From positions 186,001 to 250,000 of the forward strand of contig VWPU01011850.1 in assembly GCA_013398955.1 (NCBI GenBank): a stretch of DNA of 64,000 nt. The letters run 5' to 3'. The DNA is from Callaeas wilsoni (Eukaryota > Chordata > Aves > Passeriformes > Callaeidae). Of the stretch, positions 1 through 14,121 are shown piece by piece. Under the pieces are notes generated by a model that saw only the letters and a list, made by a program, of their open reading frames with translations, was not told where the DNA came from and made no database searches. A program made the translations under genes and the position numbers. Numbering within the stretch: position 1 is the stretch's first letter; every line of letters starts with the position of its first letter.

Positions 1-62
1 ATGTCCACCTCTTTCTTGTGCTGAGAACCCCAGACCTGGATGCAGTACTCCAGGGTGGGACT
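1..62 (-). mobile_element. CR1 LINE fragment (upstream of 3' UTR), antisense
   Basis: The plus strand reads GTGCTGAGAACCCCAGACCT followed by GGATGCAGTACTCCAGGGTGG. This matches the conserved CR1 segment usually seen in antisense as 'gaccccagagctggatgcagtactccaggtgg'. The element is cut by the window start, so its true length is unknown. Confidence 0.7.
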
Positions 63-800
63 CATCGTATATTCTTCCTGGCTGGATCTCAATTATTGTT
101 TGTAAGTATCTGATTCCTATGTTTTAATCTAGAAAAACGTCTTCACAAGCCAGGACTTGCCAATTCTGCAAATAAAATCTGTTTTCCAGGCAAAGGCTGG
201 CTGCTGACTTCCAACTGTGCAGCTCTTCAGAAAGGTGTGGGAACACCAACACTCATTTTAGACAGTATTTCCCTGTCTTGGGAAAGGTGTTTTGGAGAGG
301 GAAAAAATTCATGTGTCTCTAGTAGGAAAGTCAGTGAAATGTTCTGAAAGATGCACTGTTTGCCTTGTAGCATCAAATGCTATGTGGTCTTGAGAGCTGT
401 GCTGCTGCTCAGAAAATGAGGGGGAAAAAATGAGCAGTAGCCTTCAGTGTGGCCACTGTGTGTTCTAGCATTTCATTTATGGCCTGCCTTCACCAGAGGA
501 TTAATTTACTGCTAATCTGAACCTTCCCTATTCAGAGGCTCCACATCAGCAGTGTTCTGGAAAGAATAGTGTCTCTCAGGACCTTCTCATAATCAAACTA
601 TAGAAGCACAGGGTATTCTTAAGGCAGGAACCAAACTAACTGGAAAAGTGTTTAGTATGTAGTTATCAAGGATTCATTTTGCACAATGAAAGGATACATC
701 AAGCAGAGTTTTGCAGAGGTCAGTCCTAGATCCGGTTCCAATGAAAATATTTTCATTTTCCTGAACACAGAATACCTGGATGATGACCAGGATGCTGGAA

Positions 801-812
801 TATATATATATA
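801..812 (+). repeat. (TA)6 microsatellite
   Basis: Six TA dinucleotides without interruption. Confidence 0.9.
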
Positions 813-3800
813 ATGTTTATTACATTTGCAGATGATACCATGCTAGGAAGGACTCCAATAAAATGAGAGGGAGAGAATTCAAACGTGATCCTGAGAGACT
901 GGCGATACGGGCAAATCCAAGATACCAAAATCAGCCAGGAACATTCCATGAGGCAGACACAGGATGAAAATCAGCTTTCCACATAGCAGTCCTGCAGAGC
1001 AGAACAGGAACATCAACCAGTGATGTTAAGTGGCTGATGGACCTCAGACCAGCAGATCTAAACCCTTTCCTTTTGCTCAGCAGTAGTATGATCTCACCTA
1101 GAGTCCTGTGCCTGGTCTGGTGCTCTGGAATGCAAGTGAATCATGGAGCTCCATGAGAGATCCCAGAGGAAAGAGAAAGAACATTCACAAATTTTAGGCA
1201 GCACTGATACTGTCACTATAACAGCAGGAGACTGAGGAGGAACATGGGAGACATGAAAACAGGCTTCAAAAATATAGAGGTTGCTAGACAGCAGAAAGAA
1301 AGAATCTGATTTCTGTGCTCATTTGGACACATGACAAGTCATGGGCTAAGAGAAGTTACATCAGGAAAACCTCGGTTAGTCACTAGGAAAACAGTTCTAA
1401 TGGAAAGGAAAGCATGGAAGTGCACTGGCAGAAGAGTCTCCCGACTGCATGTCTGTCAGGAGTGGTCAGTGTCCACCCTGCTTGGTGACTAATGAGCTTC
1501 CAAAAGGAGCTCACCGTTGCATGACTCAGGAGTGAGCAGTTTGCTCTCCATGTGAACCAGAAGATGCTGACAAAGCCCACCTGCATCAGCAGCCTTAAAT
1601 TGTCTGCTGGTCATAGACACAATACTATTAAAATCATTCTTGGTTTCCCAGTTACTTGCCCCAGATCTCCAAAGCTTTCCAGACTTAATCCAGACGGATT
1701 CAGTCACAGGTGTTTGCTTGAACATCAAATCCCCTTAGCTGGATGTGATAACTGAGTTTTGGTCACCTCAGTTTTAGATGGCAGTGCTAAGGTCCGTAAT
1801 ACGTCACTGAGGCATCATGTTCCCAGCTGACCAGGAGCTCTTCCCAAAGCATGATTTGGATGGGGGCTTCCACAATGCAGCGTTTCTAAAATCTTCACCT
1901 AAGTGTTGCAGAGAGCCAAAGCCTGAAATAACCAAGCATTCAGCGAGTGACCAGCAGTGACCTGATTCTGGCAGCCAGCGGTGTTGCTCTAGCTGAGGAT
2001 GTTGCTTGACACCTAACCCAAATAAATACATCATCCTGGCAAAGCAAGGGGAAAAAGAAGAGAAGCAGACAAGGTGGCCTTTCTCTGCAGACACTACAAC
2101 AGACAGAGGAGAGCTCCAGAGCTGTGACCACTGGCATAAAGGATTTTTTTGGTGTTACCACATCAGCCCTAGCAAAGACAAAGCCATGAGGTTGGGCTCT
2201 GCCTGCTTTTTTTTTGCCCTCATTGTACTTCTCACCCTGGGAGTACCACTGGAGGTAGGATTCATGACACAGCAATCAGGCACATGAATTTCACTTCAGG
2301 GAGAAGGTAAGTGCTTAACACTAACAAAATGAGTCACAAAAAAAATACTGATTTCCTACCCAGGCACCTCACTAAATTCCTTCACACCTAGACTTACTTT
2401 GACATCTAAGGCTGGATCCGCTGCACATGCCCGGGAACGCCACTGGCTCAGACGAGCCCTCCTGAAGGACTCATCTTCTCCAGCAGGATCTCGTCACAGT
2501 GACAGCCCCGGCTTCGGAGCAAAGCCCAGCAGTCACAGCCACTCTCCATCAAGCAAGTGCACACAAAAGCCACCTTCTGCAACATCGTCAGTGGAGCTCA
2601 GGGGACAAGAGATGCACTTCCAAACTTCACCTCAGCCTCAGGAGGGCTTGATAACTTCCACATCCCGAAGTGACCAGAGAGCCCTGGTGAAGGCTTTGCC
2701 TTCTCCTCCTGGGGAAGCTCAGCCCTACACAGCCCTGAGCCCAAAAGGCACAGGGCAGAGCCTTGCTGTGAAGCTTCATCACTGCATGGGTGGATTTGAT
2801 TTTGGCAACCCCTGTGAGTAAGGGCCGTGTCCCTGACAGGAGCCATGATGGCCCACAGTGCTGCTCTTCCCTCAGGAGCATCAGTAAGGAGAGCCTGGCC
2901 ATCCCAGTCATCCCATCAAGGTAAAGATGATGAACTGTTCCTTGCTTCAGCCATCAGCCACACAAGGCAGACACCTACTGGGTCCCTCAAGCGGGCCTTG
3001 ATCAGAGAGGCAGAAAAATTGTTGGCAGCATGGAATTCTGCTCCTGCAACCTTCAAGATGGGACTGGGAGAACTGGTGTGTGGTCCTGATTCCTGGCTCA
3101 TGCACACAAGCACCAAAGAGCTCATGCAGGTCAGGATTTACACCTCTCCTGGCCTCAGTCCTGCATTCAGCACCTCTGTGGGGCACTGAGGGCTGACATC
3201 AAGCTTTTCAGAGACAGTGAGTGGGACCCGTATATTGCTCTCACAGACAGGTACAGCCTTTCCCATTGCAAGCATTACAAGAGGAAATGAGTTAAACCAC
3301 ATCCATGTTCTCTCCAACCTCCTTAGTGAAGGTTACTAGGTGGAGGAGTTTTCATAACAAGAATCCAAAAGCATCCTGAGGAAAGAGGAACTACAGCTCC
3401 TACAGTTCCATCATGCTCTCAGGACTGCATCATGCTTTCACTGGCCCTCACTACAGTGTTTTTATGGTTTTCTTGCTTTCCTTTCTGCTTTTTTTCATGG
3501 TCCCCCAGAGTTTCAATCAAAGCTGCATTTCTCTGCTTCTCGTCCCCCCCAGCCCCTTGCATTCCTGGAAGGAAAACAAGGACAGACGGAGCTGCCTGCC
3601 CGTAAAAAGCTGTTCTTACAATGAAAGCACTGCTTTCCAATAAAACTTAAGCAGTCTGGCTGCACTGCCTGTGCTCTGCTTCCCTGCTCCAGGGCACATC
3701 TGCAAAGATAGAGCAACCTCAGATGGGTGACATAAATAATACAGAATCATTTCTAATAATCAAGCAATGTCAGCCTTGCCAAAAAAGTAGCCAATACACC

Positions 3801-3942
3801 CAATCCAACTACTGCACACTTATAAATATGTTGATCTCCGGAACCCCCCGTCCCCCAGAGCTGGTAACTGAGCCAATCCCAAGCTTGATTTTTCTTTTAG
3901 TTGGGTTGTTTATTGCCAAATTCCAAAACAAAGCTAAGCAAA

Positions 3943-3958
3943 ACACACACACACACAC
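3943..3958 (+). repeat. (AC)8 microsatellite
   Basis: An uninterrupted AC dinucleotide run. Confidence 0.95.
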
Positions 3959-6206
3959 AAAAGTCACTTTTCGGATGTGATTTATGAAGTGTCTCTAAGT
4001 AAGCGCATGCATCACACATAAAAACACCCAGGGCTGGGGTTCCAGCTGCACAGGAAAAGCAGCAGCAGGAACTCTCACTGCATAATAAACTACCTGAGCA
4101 AGCCCTTTGCTTTGCCTGTGAAGGCTTGGGGACAGATCTTCAGGGAGAGGCATAAATGCAGCACTTCATTACCTTCCTTCAAGCTGTGAAATTATGCCTT
4201 TTTTGTTTCATTTTGAAAAGCTTCTTTTATACAAAGGCACACACATACAAGAAAGGCAACTATCAGCCTTCGGTCAGTTCACACTATGCCATTCCTGCAT
4301 GTCCAAATAGTTTAACATCCCTAAGTTTAAGCTTTTACCAGCATCTCTTCTGTCATAGAAGAGAAAGGCTGCCTAACTTTATTTTAAAGGTGGAAAAGCA
4401 CGTTAATCTTCAGCCCATCTTTGTTTAACAACAGTGCTGTGTACTCTGTCCCAAAGCACTGTCCAAGATACTCTCAGATCTATTGGCAGAACAGAGGCTC
4501 TTGTAACACTCTTGTAAACTCAACGTGTAAGTCATTGAGCTGCAAAAGAGGGTTTTCAGCAAGGACAGAGGTCATTTGCTGTAATTTGCATGCTCTGAGT
4601 GGCCAAATTGAGCAAAACATTTTGAGCCCCGTGACACACCCTGTGGTAGTGCCGGGTCCAACAAAGGTGTTGTGGCAGAGTGTTGGGGACCTGCAGCCCC
4701 TGCTCCACTCTGTGCAGAGCTCAAAATTGCACCTCCAGAGGTCCATGCTCTGTGCTTTACCCCAACTCCTGCTCTCCTCCCCAGGCCTGTGGAAGTTCAG
4801 ATATTTTTAGCCGTTTGCCATGAGTGAAGGAATGTCTTTTCCAAAGTTACCTCATTGCTAAGGGCAGCTCTGCCAAGACAAACAGGTCCTAAGTGTGATT
4901 ACTCCAACTGCAGCCAGGGGAGAGAGCTCACACCACAGTAACGTGCATGCTCCAGTCCTAAGTACTTGGAATTATTAGTATTTATGGTGCATGAAATTAC
5001 ATTCCTCACTTCCTCACCTGGCCACACAGATAGGAGGGGGAGGGAATTTCAGATTCTTCCTGCCCTTATGTGGCTGAGCACTTCTGAAAGCAAAGGAGCA
5101 GCCCTGAGGCCCCAAGACAGATGAACAGTGGGATTTAGCATGAGATGCTCTCTGGACTGGGGCCTTTTCAGGAATACATGCCCAAAGGAAAGCCAGAGGT
5201 CAATAGCAACTCAATTTCTTGCCTGGGGAAATCTGTTCTACCCCAGGCTTGTTTTGTTAATCACACACTCACCTCCATATGCCTTTACTCTCATCTCATT
5301 AGGGCCATCCCAAAAGCATACAGCAATTAACACCCTCCAGAGCAAAGGGACCAAGAACTCAGTGAATAACCCCTATGGAAAACTACTGTGCCTCAAACAC
5401 CAACTAATTAATTCTCAAAAACACCATCAATGTTTTTAAACCATTTACCTCTCACAAGTGAGAAAGCTGAACCGTGGAAATTAATTGACTTGCCCACGGC
5501 CACCAAGGCAAATCCGTGTCAGAGTAAAAAGCCAGCAAAGCTGCTTGCTCGCTCTGCCCCACACTGCCTGTGTGATCCCAGGTCTGAGAGACCATGTGAT
5601 GGGAGAACAGGACTTCTCTGCTTCCGAGGGCTTTCAACAATCCCCTCCAAGGTGGTCAGACACTATTTTTCCTGCAGATACCACATAATGACGGCAACTA
5701 CTTGGAGTTCTGGGCTTAGGCACTCCAGTCATGCCAGATGGGGAGATTTAGATATTAGAAACCCCATCTATCTACCACTTATCTATTTTTAAAAATTTAT
5801 CAGACCTCTCCCACCCCCCTAAAATATAAGAACAGCTAGTTCAGTTCACAGATGGAACTTTTCCCATGTTATCCACCACTAGCAGGACGTGCCTGATCCA
5901 TAGGGAATTAGTAAACACATAGGCTTAAGATGGGGAAAATATCAATATGCAGTCCCTCCCTGCTTTATTCATTTTGGACACTGCCTCAGAACCACTGAGC
6001 AGCCTTTGGCCCCAGCCTCAGAGCTGCTCTGCACTGCCCAGGCTGGTGCACTGTGAGCACTTGCTGGCTTTTCATTAACAAAAATTGTAGTACAGGTGAT
6101 GACGGGCAAAGAGACAATTACATCCATCCCCTGGCAGGGACATGAGTTCCTCATGGGGGGTCTCGTGCACAGCATTTATCATCCTCTCAGCAGTGACAAA
6201 CTCAGG

Positions 6207-6230
6207 AACAACAACAATAACAACAACAAC
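6207..6230 (+). repeat. (AAC)n microsatellite with one interruption
   Basis: AAC trinucleotides interrupted by a single AAT. Confidence 0.9.
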
Positions 6231-8320
6231 TAAAAGGCTTAATCCCTTTACAGGGAGTTCTTGTCTGCAAAATCCTCCTTATGAAAGACAGATGTGAACC
6301 TGCCAGTCCAGTCAGATGCAGAAAGCCCTGGTAAATGCAGGAATGAACATTCTCACACAAAGAATTGGCAAGGAATAACGAGGAGATTCAAACGATGAAA
6401 GAAGTAAATAATTTCAATATGACAAGCTGGATTTGAGAACAATTTCAGGCCATGGACATAGAAATCAAAGACCATCATCTCTGGCAATCCCAAAGGAAAA
6501 CAATCCTTTCCTTTCCCCAGAAAGTAAAGTTAGAAGTGAAGGTGAAGCAAATTGAGACTGAGGAAGGGAATGATCCCTATCCAGCAAGGCACATTGCAAT
6601 AATCAAAGCACACACGTTACCAGAGATATAATTTAAAGCAAAGATCAAATTCTACAAAGCAAGACAAAAAAAAGGAAAGGTAATAGTAAAGGAATTCTAT
6701 GAGCAACAGGAAACCTCCGCACTGACAGGGTTTTGCTGAGCGCTGCACAAACCATACAGTATAAGCTGCACCTGACAGGACCTTTCCTAGTGCACAAGTA
6801 TTCAAACCCCCTGCCAGACTGTGAGTGTGATTTTTCTCTGCTTTTTATTAGCCAGGATCAAGGTCCAGCATCTAATGAAAGCTCTAAGTCTCTCTAACCA
6901 GCAGGAATAAGACAGATGCCAGCTGAATTTCCTGGATTAAGACAAAACAACAGGAAAGCTTGGGAGGTCTGAGTCTTATCTTGGACTCCTGGCAGCAAAG
7001 TGTGATAGCACCACATCTGCTTCCCGCATCAGAGAAAATGCCCAAGCCCACTTTCAGGATGATGTGAACAGCATCTTCCCAAACTAAAAAATCACCTTTG
7101 TTCAGAAATCCAGAGCACCCAGATAAAACCAGTGGGGTGACAAGTGGCAGCTCAGCCAAGCTCAGCCCATTGCTGGACATCACAGCACAGACACACCAAC
7201 CCCTCAAATTACTCACCCAGCAGCGGGGAAACTACCCACTCTCAGAAATGCATGTTCAGGTGGCAACCCGAAAAGCCTGAAAAATGCACCAGGATGGAGA
7301 ACTCCAGTCCCAAAGCAATGGTGTCTTCACCCACCAAATGTCCCACCCCTGCTGTCAGCTCTCCAAGGGTAGGAGATACTGTCTATATTAATTCTCAGCC
7401 TCCATTTCTTATCCCTTTTTTATCCAATTTGAAATCATGTCTCAATTCTTCCCTCAAACAGATTATTAGTTCGATTACTTTCTTTTTTCTTTCATTCATG
7501 TTAAAGTGTTCCCATACTTTCCAACCAAAATAATAGCAATTACTTTAGAAATATTGATTTGTAGATGACTAAGGTCCATTCACACCTCTCTGACCTGCAA
7601 ACCAACCAGCTTTGACTTCGCAATACATTTGGGAAATCCAGATCACATTTTAGGGAGGGATACTGTGATTAAGAGAGCACAAAATATGCATAGCATTGTT
7701 TACTATTCTGCTACCACCTCAAAACCATTTTGAGGTAACGTGGCATTTCTACACTTGCCTGCTTTGCTTCAACTTTCTCATCTGGGGACGCACACATTCT
7801 TCAGTCTTTCAGCTGTTTTTCTCCCCAGAAAGATGACAAACCTTTTTTGCAAACTGCAGGGATGTCCTCACAAGTTTCTAACCACCAAGAGTTTCTGCTG
7901 TGGGTGACTGCAAGTGACAATTCAACTCTGCAACTCCTGTTCCAATAGAAGAGAGCAAAAACCCAGCCGCTGCTGCTTGGAACGTGGCCACTTCTCAGCA
8001 GAGCACAACCACTCTGTGCCTTCCTGGGAAAAGCAAGAGGGAGTCATTTGTGCAGCATGTGAAACATTAGGCAAAGCTGGGGGATTTACGTGTGAAGAAG
8101 AGATGGTGATGATAGCACCATCAGCTTGGACATCAGTGCAATAGTGATGCCTGCAATGACCCCCACATCTCTTCCTTAATGCCCTCTTCCTTCTTTAACA
8201 CCTATGAATTCCTCTGCAGAGACAAAAAATCCAGGAGTTGGCTTGCTGAAACAATAGAGGCTCTTAGTCAAAATTGCTTTTTTCAGCCTTTTTTTTAAAT
8301 TTTTTCTTTTTTTTTTTTTA

Positions 8321-8514
8321 ATAAGGGTGGTAAAACGCTGGCACAGGCTGCCCAGAGAGGTCGTAGGTGCCCCATCCCCAGAAGCATTCAAGGTCAGGTT
8401 GGACAGGACTCTGAGCAACCTGGTCTAGCTGAAGATGCTCCTGCTCATTGCAAGGAGCTTGGACAACACGATTTTTAAGATCCCTTTCAATCCAAACTAT
8501 CCTATAATTCTATG
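8321..8514 (+). mobile_element. CR1 LINE 3' end, sense
   Basis: Recognisable CR1 blocks in sense order are GGCACAGGCTGCCCAGAGAGG, a CATCCCCAGAAGCATTCAAGG segment, GGTTGGACAGGACTCTGAGC, and a terminal CAATCCAAACTATCCTATAATTCTATG tail. Only the last 190 bp or so remain. A T-rich tract at 8288-8319 lies directly upstream. Confidence 0.9.
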
Positions 8515-10592
8515 CATCTGTTACAAAAACAATTCCTGTTCTCTCCCTTCCACCCAGGGATGTCCCACACACGCCTGCAGGTTGCCACAGTTAAGGGAAA
8601 AAACACAAGCAGCTTCACATCACTGCTCTCTTTTCATAGTTCTTGTTCACCTGCTATCAGTTTCCCATATTTATCACTGTGAAATCAAGTCACATATTTA
8701 AAAATATATATCGACTGTCTGACATTTGAAAATCTATCTACAGTGCTTTTCTTCCCATTACCCTGTTTACTTTACAACTTTGATTTTATTGAAATGCCAT
8801 TTTGGAATATTGATTTCACTTGAATTGCAAATAAAAATGGGCTTTCTTGGAGAAAATTAAATATATATTTCATATGCAACACACAGGAAAATATCTCTGA
8901 GTCACTCTTGCATAGAGAAATAATTGGCCTATTTAAGAGGGTTGTGTAATGTTGTGTAACTCAGGAGACTGAGGGCTAAACGCTGATGTGCTTGGAAGAC
9001 TGGGCGTTTAAAACCTGCTCACAGTGCAGCACCATCGTACCCATTTATTCAGTTTGTGTTTCCACTTGTCACGGTCCTGACGAGGAAAATCTCTGCAGCA
9101 AAACTTGGCATCTGACTCCTTCTGTTCTCTACTGCATCTATCACCAGCTCTGCAGCTCTCTGTAAAGCTTTTAGTAAAAGGTGGGTGAGCAGGACTGGGG
9201 AAGGTACGTGACATTGGCTCCTTCTGTACATAAACATTTTGCCAGTAACACTTTGTCCGTGAATTGTGTGAAAAATGACACAGCTGATAGGGCTATGCAA
9301 ACAGAGCAACTCATACTGGGGCCAGGAATTCTATTTGCTGCTTAGTCTCTCCTTCTAAGCAATAGAGTTAAACTACACAAGTAAAAAAAAAAAAAAAAAA
9401 ACAACACCAAACCTTTTTGTCAGAGACTAGCTTTGTGTTTACCGGGAAAATGTATTAATAGAGTTTGGGTGATAGAGCTGTAAATCAAGTTAGGTAAAGC
9501 AACCTCTGCATTTGAGGAGGAAGAAAAAATGTGTCATTACAAAGGATGTGCTTATTGCAGGGCTGTGAACAATCACTAGAGATGGATCCACCTTTCTACC
9601 AGAGGGAACCCCTAAAATCCTCTGTGATGTGGTCCAAGTGCCTTCCCATCCCAAACGGAGGCTTATTGTGAGCTAAACTCTGCATATCAATCCTTGCCCT
9701 ACCACAGGGGAAAGTGTCCATGCATTTAAAGGAAAGACCTTTGCAAGCCCTTCATGTATTGAGTATTCCCACGCAGACTTTTGCCTAGAAAAAAACAAAC
9801 ATCCATAAGAACTGTTGCAGAAAGATTTAGACCTTGGAAACCTATAGGGAAGAATTTCAGACACAGGGGAGTCTTCTACATCAAAGAAAATGGGACAACT
9901 GAAAATATGGAAGCAACCCAAACTTGCCACAAAGGGGTCTCTAAACTTGCTGCAATGCTGACAGACATCTGTATTCCCTCGTGCTCCTCCTGTGCTTAAC
10001 AACAAAATAAATCAATAGCTGTAGTTATCTGTGTCCTGAAAGAACAGTCACATCATGTGGCAAGTCCTTCAAGGTGTCAGGACTGAAACTGGGCCCCAGA
10101 GAGCCCAAAAGGGCACAAGTTCACCCCTGGGGCTGAAGAACAAGCAGAGCTGATCCATGGGGTGCAGGGCTGCACTGACAGAACGGCTTCAGCAGAGCCA
10201 ACCTTCTCCCAGGCAGCTCAGCAGAGCTCCACGCACGGCTGCAGGGGCGGCTCCCAGGGCGTGGGATGGCACGTGCTAGGACAGCATATCCCTGCAGGAC
10301 CTCATGGATTTACATCTGGCCCCTACATCAGGTGGGCTGGAGCTAACGCCTCCAGCCAAATCTGCAGCTCAATGTCTTATTAATGCAAATCCCTGCATAC
10401 CGCTCCTAACTCGTTATGGCAGGTGCCATTTGCTGCTCACAGGAGAGGCAACGAAACTTCTGGGTAGGAGGGTCCCCTAGATACAAAACTTGGTGATAAC
10501 GAGTGATGCCTGACTGTTTCAAAAGAACGTGTATTACCTATGAGCCAAACACCAAGAGAAGGAGAATTCTGATATTTTCGAAGCACTTATTT
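8515..10592. other. no gene seen; unique AT-rich DNA
   Basis: AT-rich sequence with an A19 tract at 9383. No coding or RNA-gene signal was recognised. Confidence 0.55.
9383..9401 (+). repeat. A19 homopolymer
   Basis: Nineteen A in a row. No processed-gene body or LINE end is visible upstream, so it is not evidence of a retrocopy. Confidence 0.95.
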
Positions 10593-10895
10593 ATCATAGA
10601 ATCATTAAGGTTGGAAAAGACCTCTATGATCACCGAGTCCAACCATTAACCTAGCACTGCCAAGCCCACCACTAAATCAGTCCCTAAGTGACACATCTAC
10701 TAATTTTTAAACACTTCTAGGGAGCGATTCCATCACTTCTCTGGGCAGTCTGTTCCAATGCCTGACCACACTTTCAGTGAAGAGACTTTCCTTAATATAC
10801 AATCTAAAGCTTATCTGGTGCAACCTGAGGCCATTTCCTCATTACCTGGGAGAACAGACTGACTTCCACCTGTCTACAATCTCCTTTCAGGCGGG
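10593..10895 (-). mobile_element. CR1 LINE 3' end, antisense
   Basis: The plus strand opens with TCATAGAATCATTAAGGTTGG, continues through GAGTCCAACCATTAACC and GCCAAGCCCACCACTAAATC, and ends in the CTACAATCTCCTTTCAGG block. It is the same subfamily as the copy at 14.1 kb, about 300 bp long and 5'-truncated. Confidence 0.93.
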
Positions 10896-12074
10896 TAAAG
10901 TCAGCACCAAACTTACCAAGAGCTACCAGAAACACATGTAAGATAATTTCCGTTTTATTTTTCCTATAGTAAACAATGTCCATTAGGCAAAGTTGCCTTT
11001 GAAGTGACAGACAGGATGTCCACATGAATCTCAATGTATACAACAGGAGGATCAGGGAACAGGTAGCCTACACTGTAGATACTTGCGACAATGCTGTCAT
11101 TGCACTGCTTGCATTGCCTCCTAACCCATCTGCAGGAAACCTTCAAATACGAAAAGTTATTAAATCCAGAAATTATAAATTATCTACAAGGAAAAGGGAG
11201 AAGAAACAGCTCCTTTAATCTCCCAACAAAGAAGCAAAGGAAATTGCATCATCCCCAGATGGGAGACCAGTGTGGCTGGCCAGGCAGACAGAGGGATCAC
11301 CGTGTTGGCATCAGTGACGCAGACACAGACAGACACATAGCTCTAGAGAAGAGGGCTAAAGGGAATGCCTACATCCAGCTCCCTCCTGGCCATCTAAGAG
11401 TCTTGATACAAAGTCTTTGTATCTGGTTACTCTTTCTCATGTACAGCACATCAATTCCCCAGCCCTAAAGCATAGGGGGAGTGATCTTTGCTGTTCAGAC
11501 ACACTTCTGATGCGGTTCTCAAACAACGTGGGAAAGACAAGTTGTAGTTCTTTTTGGCCAAGTGTAAAACCCATCAACTACAAAGTGAAGCCGAGCTGAA
11601 AAACTACACTTGTCTTAATTTTCAGAGGAATGTAAAAAGAAATGAGAAACAGATTTTGACTGAGTATTTTTTTTTAGCACTGCAATTTTTAAATATTTTT
11701 TTTTCTGATCCATTATCTCATCAGTAGCAACACAGTTTATTTTCTGGCCTCCTTTCACAAGCTCTCTGGGTCAGATAGTGGTATTTGTTTTAATGTAATA
11801 AATATGGTTGTTAACCCAAAAGAGGCAGATGTTTATACCCAGAATGTTCCCTACACGTTCTCAACTCCCTTTCACCGAGATTATTTCTTGTCTAAATTAA
11901 GTGCATTTAAAAACCTGTCTGAAGTAACTACTCCAAAGGCCAACAAATAACTGTTCCTTAGAGAATGATATCCTGTGGTCTTCGTTCCTTCTGGTCATGC
12001 CCCTCACTGTTTGCACCTCCCCAGAGCACAGTAACTGTTGACAAATTAGAGAAGCACCATTTCACACTCGGTCT
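10896..12074. other. no gene seen between two CR1 copies
   Basis: Unique sequence with T-rich stretches near 11.67 kb. No exon-like segment was recognised. Confidence 0.55.
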
Positions 12075-12470
12075 CAGAATCACAGAACCACAGAATGAGT
12101 CTGGCTGGAAGGGACCACAGTGATTCATCTGGTCCAACCTCCCAGCTCAAGCAGGGTCATCCCATAGCACAGGGCACAGAACTGTGTCCCGATGGGTCTG
12201 TAATATTTCTGGTGAGGGAAACTCCACACCCTCTCTGGACAATCTGTTCCCAATGCTTGGGTACTGCACAGAAAAGAAGTTCTTCCTCACATTCAGGTGA
12301 AACTTCCTGGGCATCAGCTTCTACTTCTTGTCCTATTGCTTGTCACCACCAAGCAGAGCTGGGCTCCATCCTCTGACACCCTCCCTTCATATACTTATAT
12401 GCACTTATAAATCTTCCCTTCTTAGTGTCAGGTAGGAGGTTTTCTATGCATCAGCCCCTCTGAAGACTTA
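12075..12470 (-). mobile_element. CR1 LINE 3' end, antisense, longer copy
   Basis: It begins CAGAATCACAGAACCACAGA, followed by CTGGCTGGAAGGGACCAC and GGTCCAACCTCCCAGCTCAAGC. The body has TCTGTTCCCAATGCTTGGG and TTCCTCACATTCAGGTGAAA, then a weaker upstream part to about 12470. It is a different CR1 subfamily from the 10.6 and 14.1 kb copies, with a GGTCCAACC rather than AAGTCCAACCATTAACC core. Confidence 0.9.
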
Positions 12471-14121
12471 ATGTATGGAGACCCTTATACCATTAGCCTT
12501 GACTCAGCTGTAGTGACTGTCCAAAAAAAAAAAAAGGAAGACCAGAAATCCAGAAATCTACAGGAAACCAGGTTCACAGGTGACTAAACAAAGGCAAATG
12601 AATCTACCATTGCCTGAGACCAAGCTCACAGCCAGTTACTACAGAGCCACCGAGAAGCAGCAACTATTACTTGTCTGAGCCCTTCAAAGCCCTGGTATTC
12701 CAGGGCTTTTATATCTGCTTCTGCTCCATCAGACATCAGACATCCAAACTACAGCTTCGTGTTTACTGGGGACCATCCTACAGCTCTGACAGCTGAGGTG
12801 TTGCTGCTCACTGATACAAGATCCGGTTTAAGGGAGCAGTTCCTCACCTTGCCTAAACTGGCCATTCCTAAGGATCTGATGGAAAGATGGGTGCAAGATC
12901 AAAGCCAAATGTATATCTAACCCCAGAGAACCAGAAGAGACATCAAAAGCACTGACAGGGAGCTCCAGATTTCAGCAGAGACTTCAGCACCTACCTATCA
13001 GCTTCAGTGATTCAACCAAGAAGAAGTTGACTCAAACAACCATAGAAGTGGGGAAAAACATTTTAATATAGAGGTAGGGACATTTATCAGCTAAAAAAAA
13101 AAAACCCTCCCTCTGCATTGGGATTTGCCTTGGTAAACACAGAAGACACAAGTCAACAAAATTGCCCAGCCAACCCCTCACCCCACATCCAGCCGACACT
13201 CAGAGCCAGTCCCCTCTGCTGGCTCCGGCAGGATGCTCTGCAGCTCCCCTCCTCTGAAGTCTGCTTACATTACTGCCTCCCTTTGCTGACATTGGCAGCT
13301 TTCTCAAGCCTTTGCATAACTATTTTTTCTTGGATATACTTAATCTATCTTATTTTTATCCCATCTGTGAGAAAAAGCGGCTGCAGCACAAACCAATCTG
13401 CTTTGGCAGCGCCGCCAGCCCTGCAGATCCCATGACCCCCTCGCCAGGCTGCTGTAATGTTTTCTGTTTATCTGGTGCTGCTCTTGGGCACTCACCCATG
13501 CCCTATCCCAAACGCACCAGGAATGTGCAAGTCCTCCTAAAGGCCTCTCTCAAGGTGAATTAACTGAGCCTCATGCATACAATATTGCTGAGCGTGGACT
13601 TTCAGACTTTTCTTTTTCCATATAAACTTTTAAATGGGTTTAGACTGAAAATCTTCCTGAGGGATCTCACGTGTTCTGCACACAACGGGTCCTGCAAATG
13701 GAGTTGGATTTACTCCCTGGGAGAATCTACTACAGCTCAGGGGGTTCCCAGCAAGGGTACAGGGACCACTAATCTCACACGTGCTGCTTCAAAGGGATAT
13801 AGGGCCAAGAGGAGAGACAGTAACGGCTTTACTGTGTCAGCTGCTGGCAGTGGTGGAAATACCGCTGCCAAGGATGGTACCACTTGAAAAGCAGGGGTGA
13901 GATCCCTGTTTTAGTTGCCGTGGGATTTAATCCAAGGTAAGTCTGTGGCTGCTGTTATCCAGGAAGATGGACTGAATGGTCTCACTAGTCCTTTTTGAGC
14001 TTTTACTTAGGTACCTAAACAGCTGGGTTTGCCTACTTTGTGAGATGGTGGCCAGTGAGGGGTGCTACACCCTGGACCGTGCTGGCTTGCCAAGTGCTGG
14101 AAAATTCTCCAAGATGCAAGG
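12471..14121. other. no gene seen between two CR1 copies
   Basis: Unique sequence with short A-tracts near 12523 and 13095. Open frames of about 100 codons at 13.1-13.9 kb have no flanking splice pattern or family resemblance. Confidence 0.55.

Larger units (their letters stand above)
63..8320. other. no gene seen; unique non-coding DNA
   Basis: Apart from simple repeats at 801, 3943 and 6207, I see no mobile element and no splice-bounded coding exon. Several open frames of 90-140 codons at 2.4-3.2 kb overlap on both strands and match nothing recognisable. Confidence 0.55.

Noticed and set aside
2399..3189. Pair of neighbouring open frames of 140 and 120 codons
   Set aside because: They are in different frames, overlap similar-sized frames on the other strand, and resemble no protein.
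8097..8160. GTGATGA-containing stretch as a C/D-box small nucleolar RNA
   Set aside because: No CTGA D box or terminal stem is present at the required distance.
9310..9401. A19 tract as the tail of a processed pseudogene
   Set aside because: The sequence upstream shows no coding similarity, polyadenylation signal or target-site duplication.
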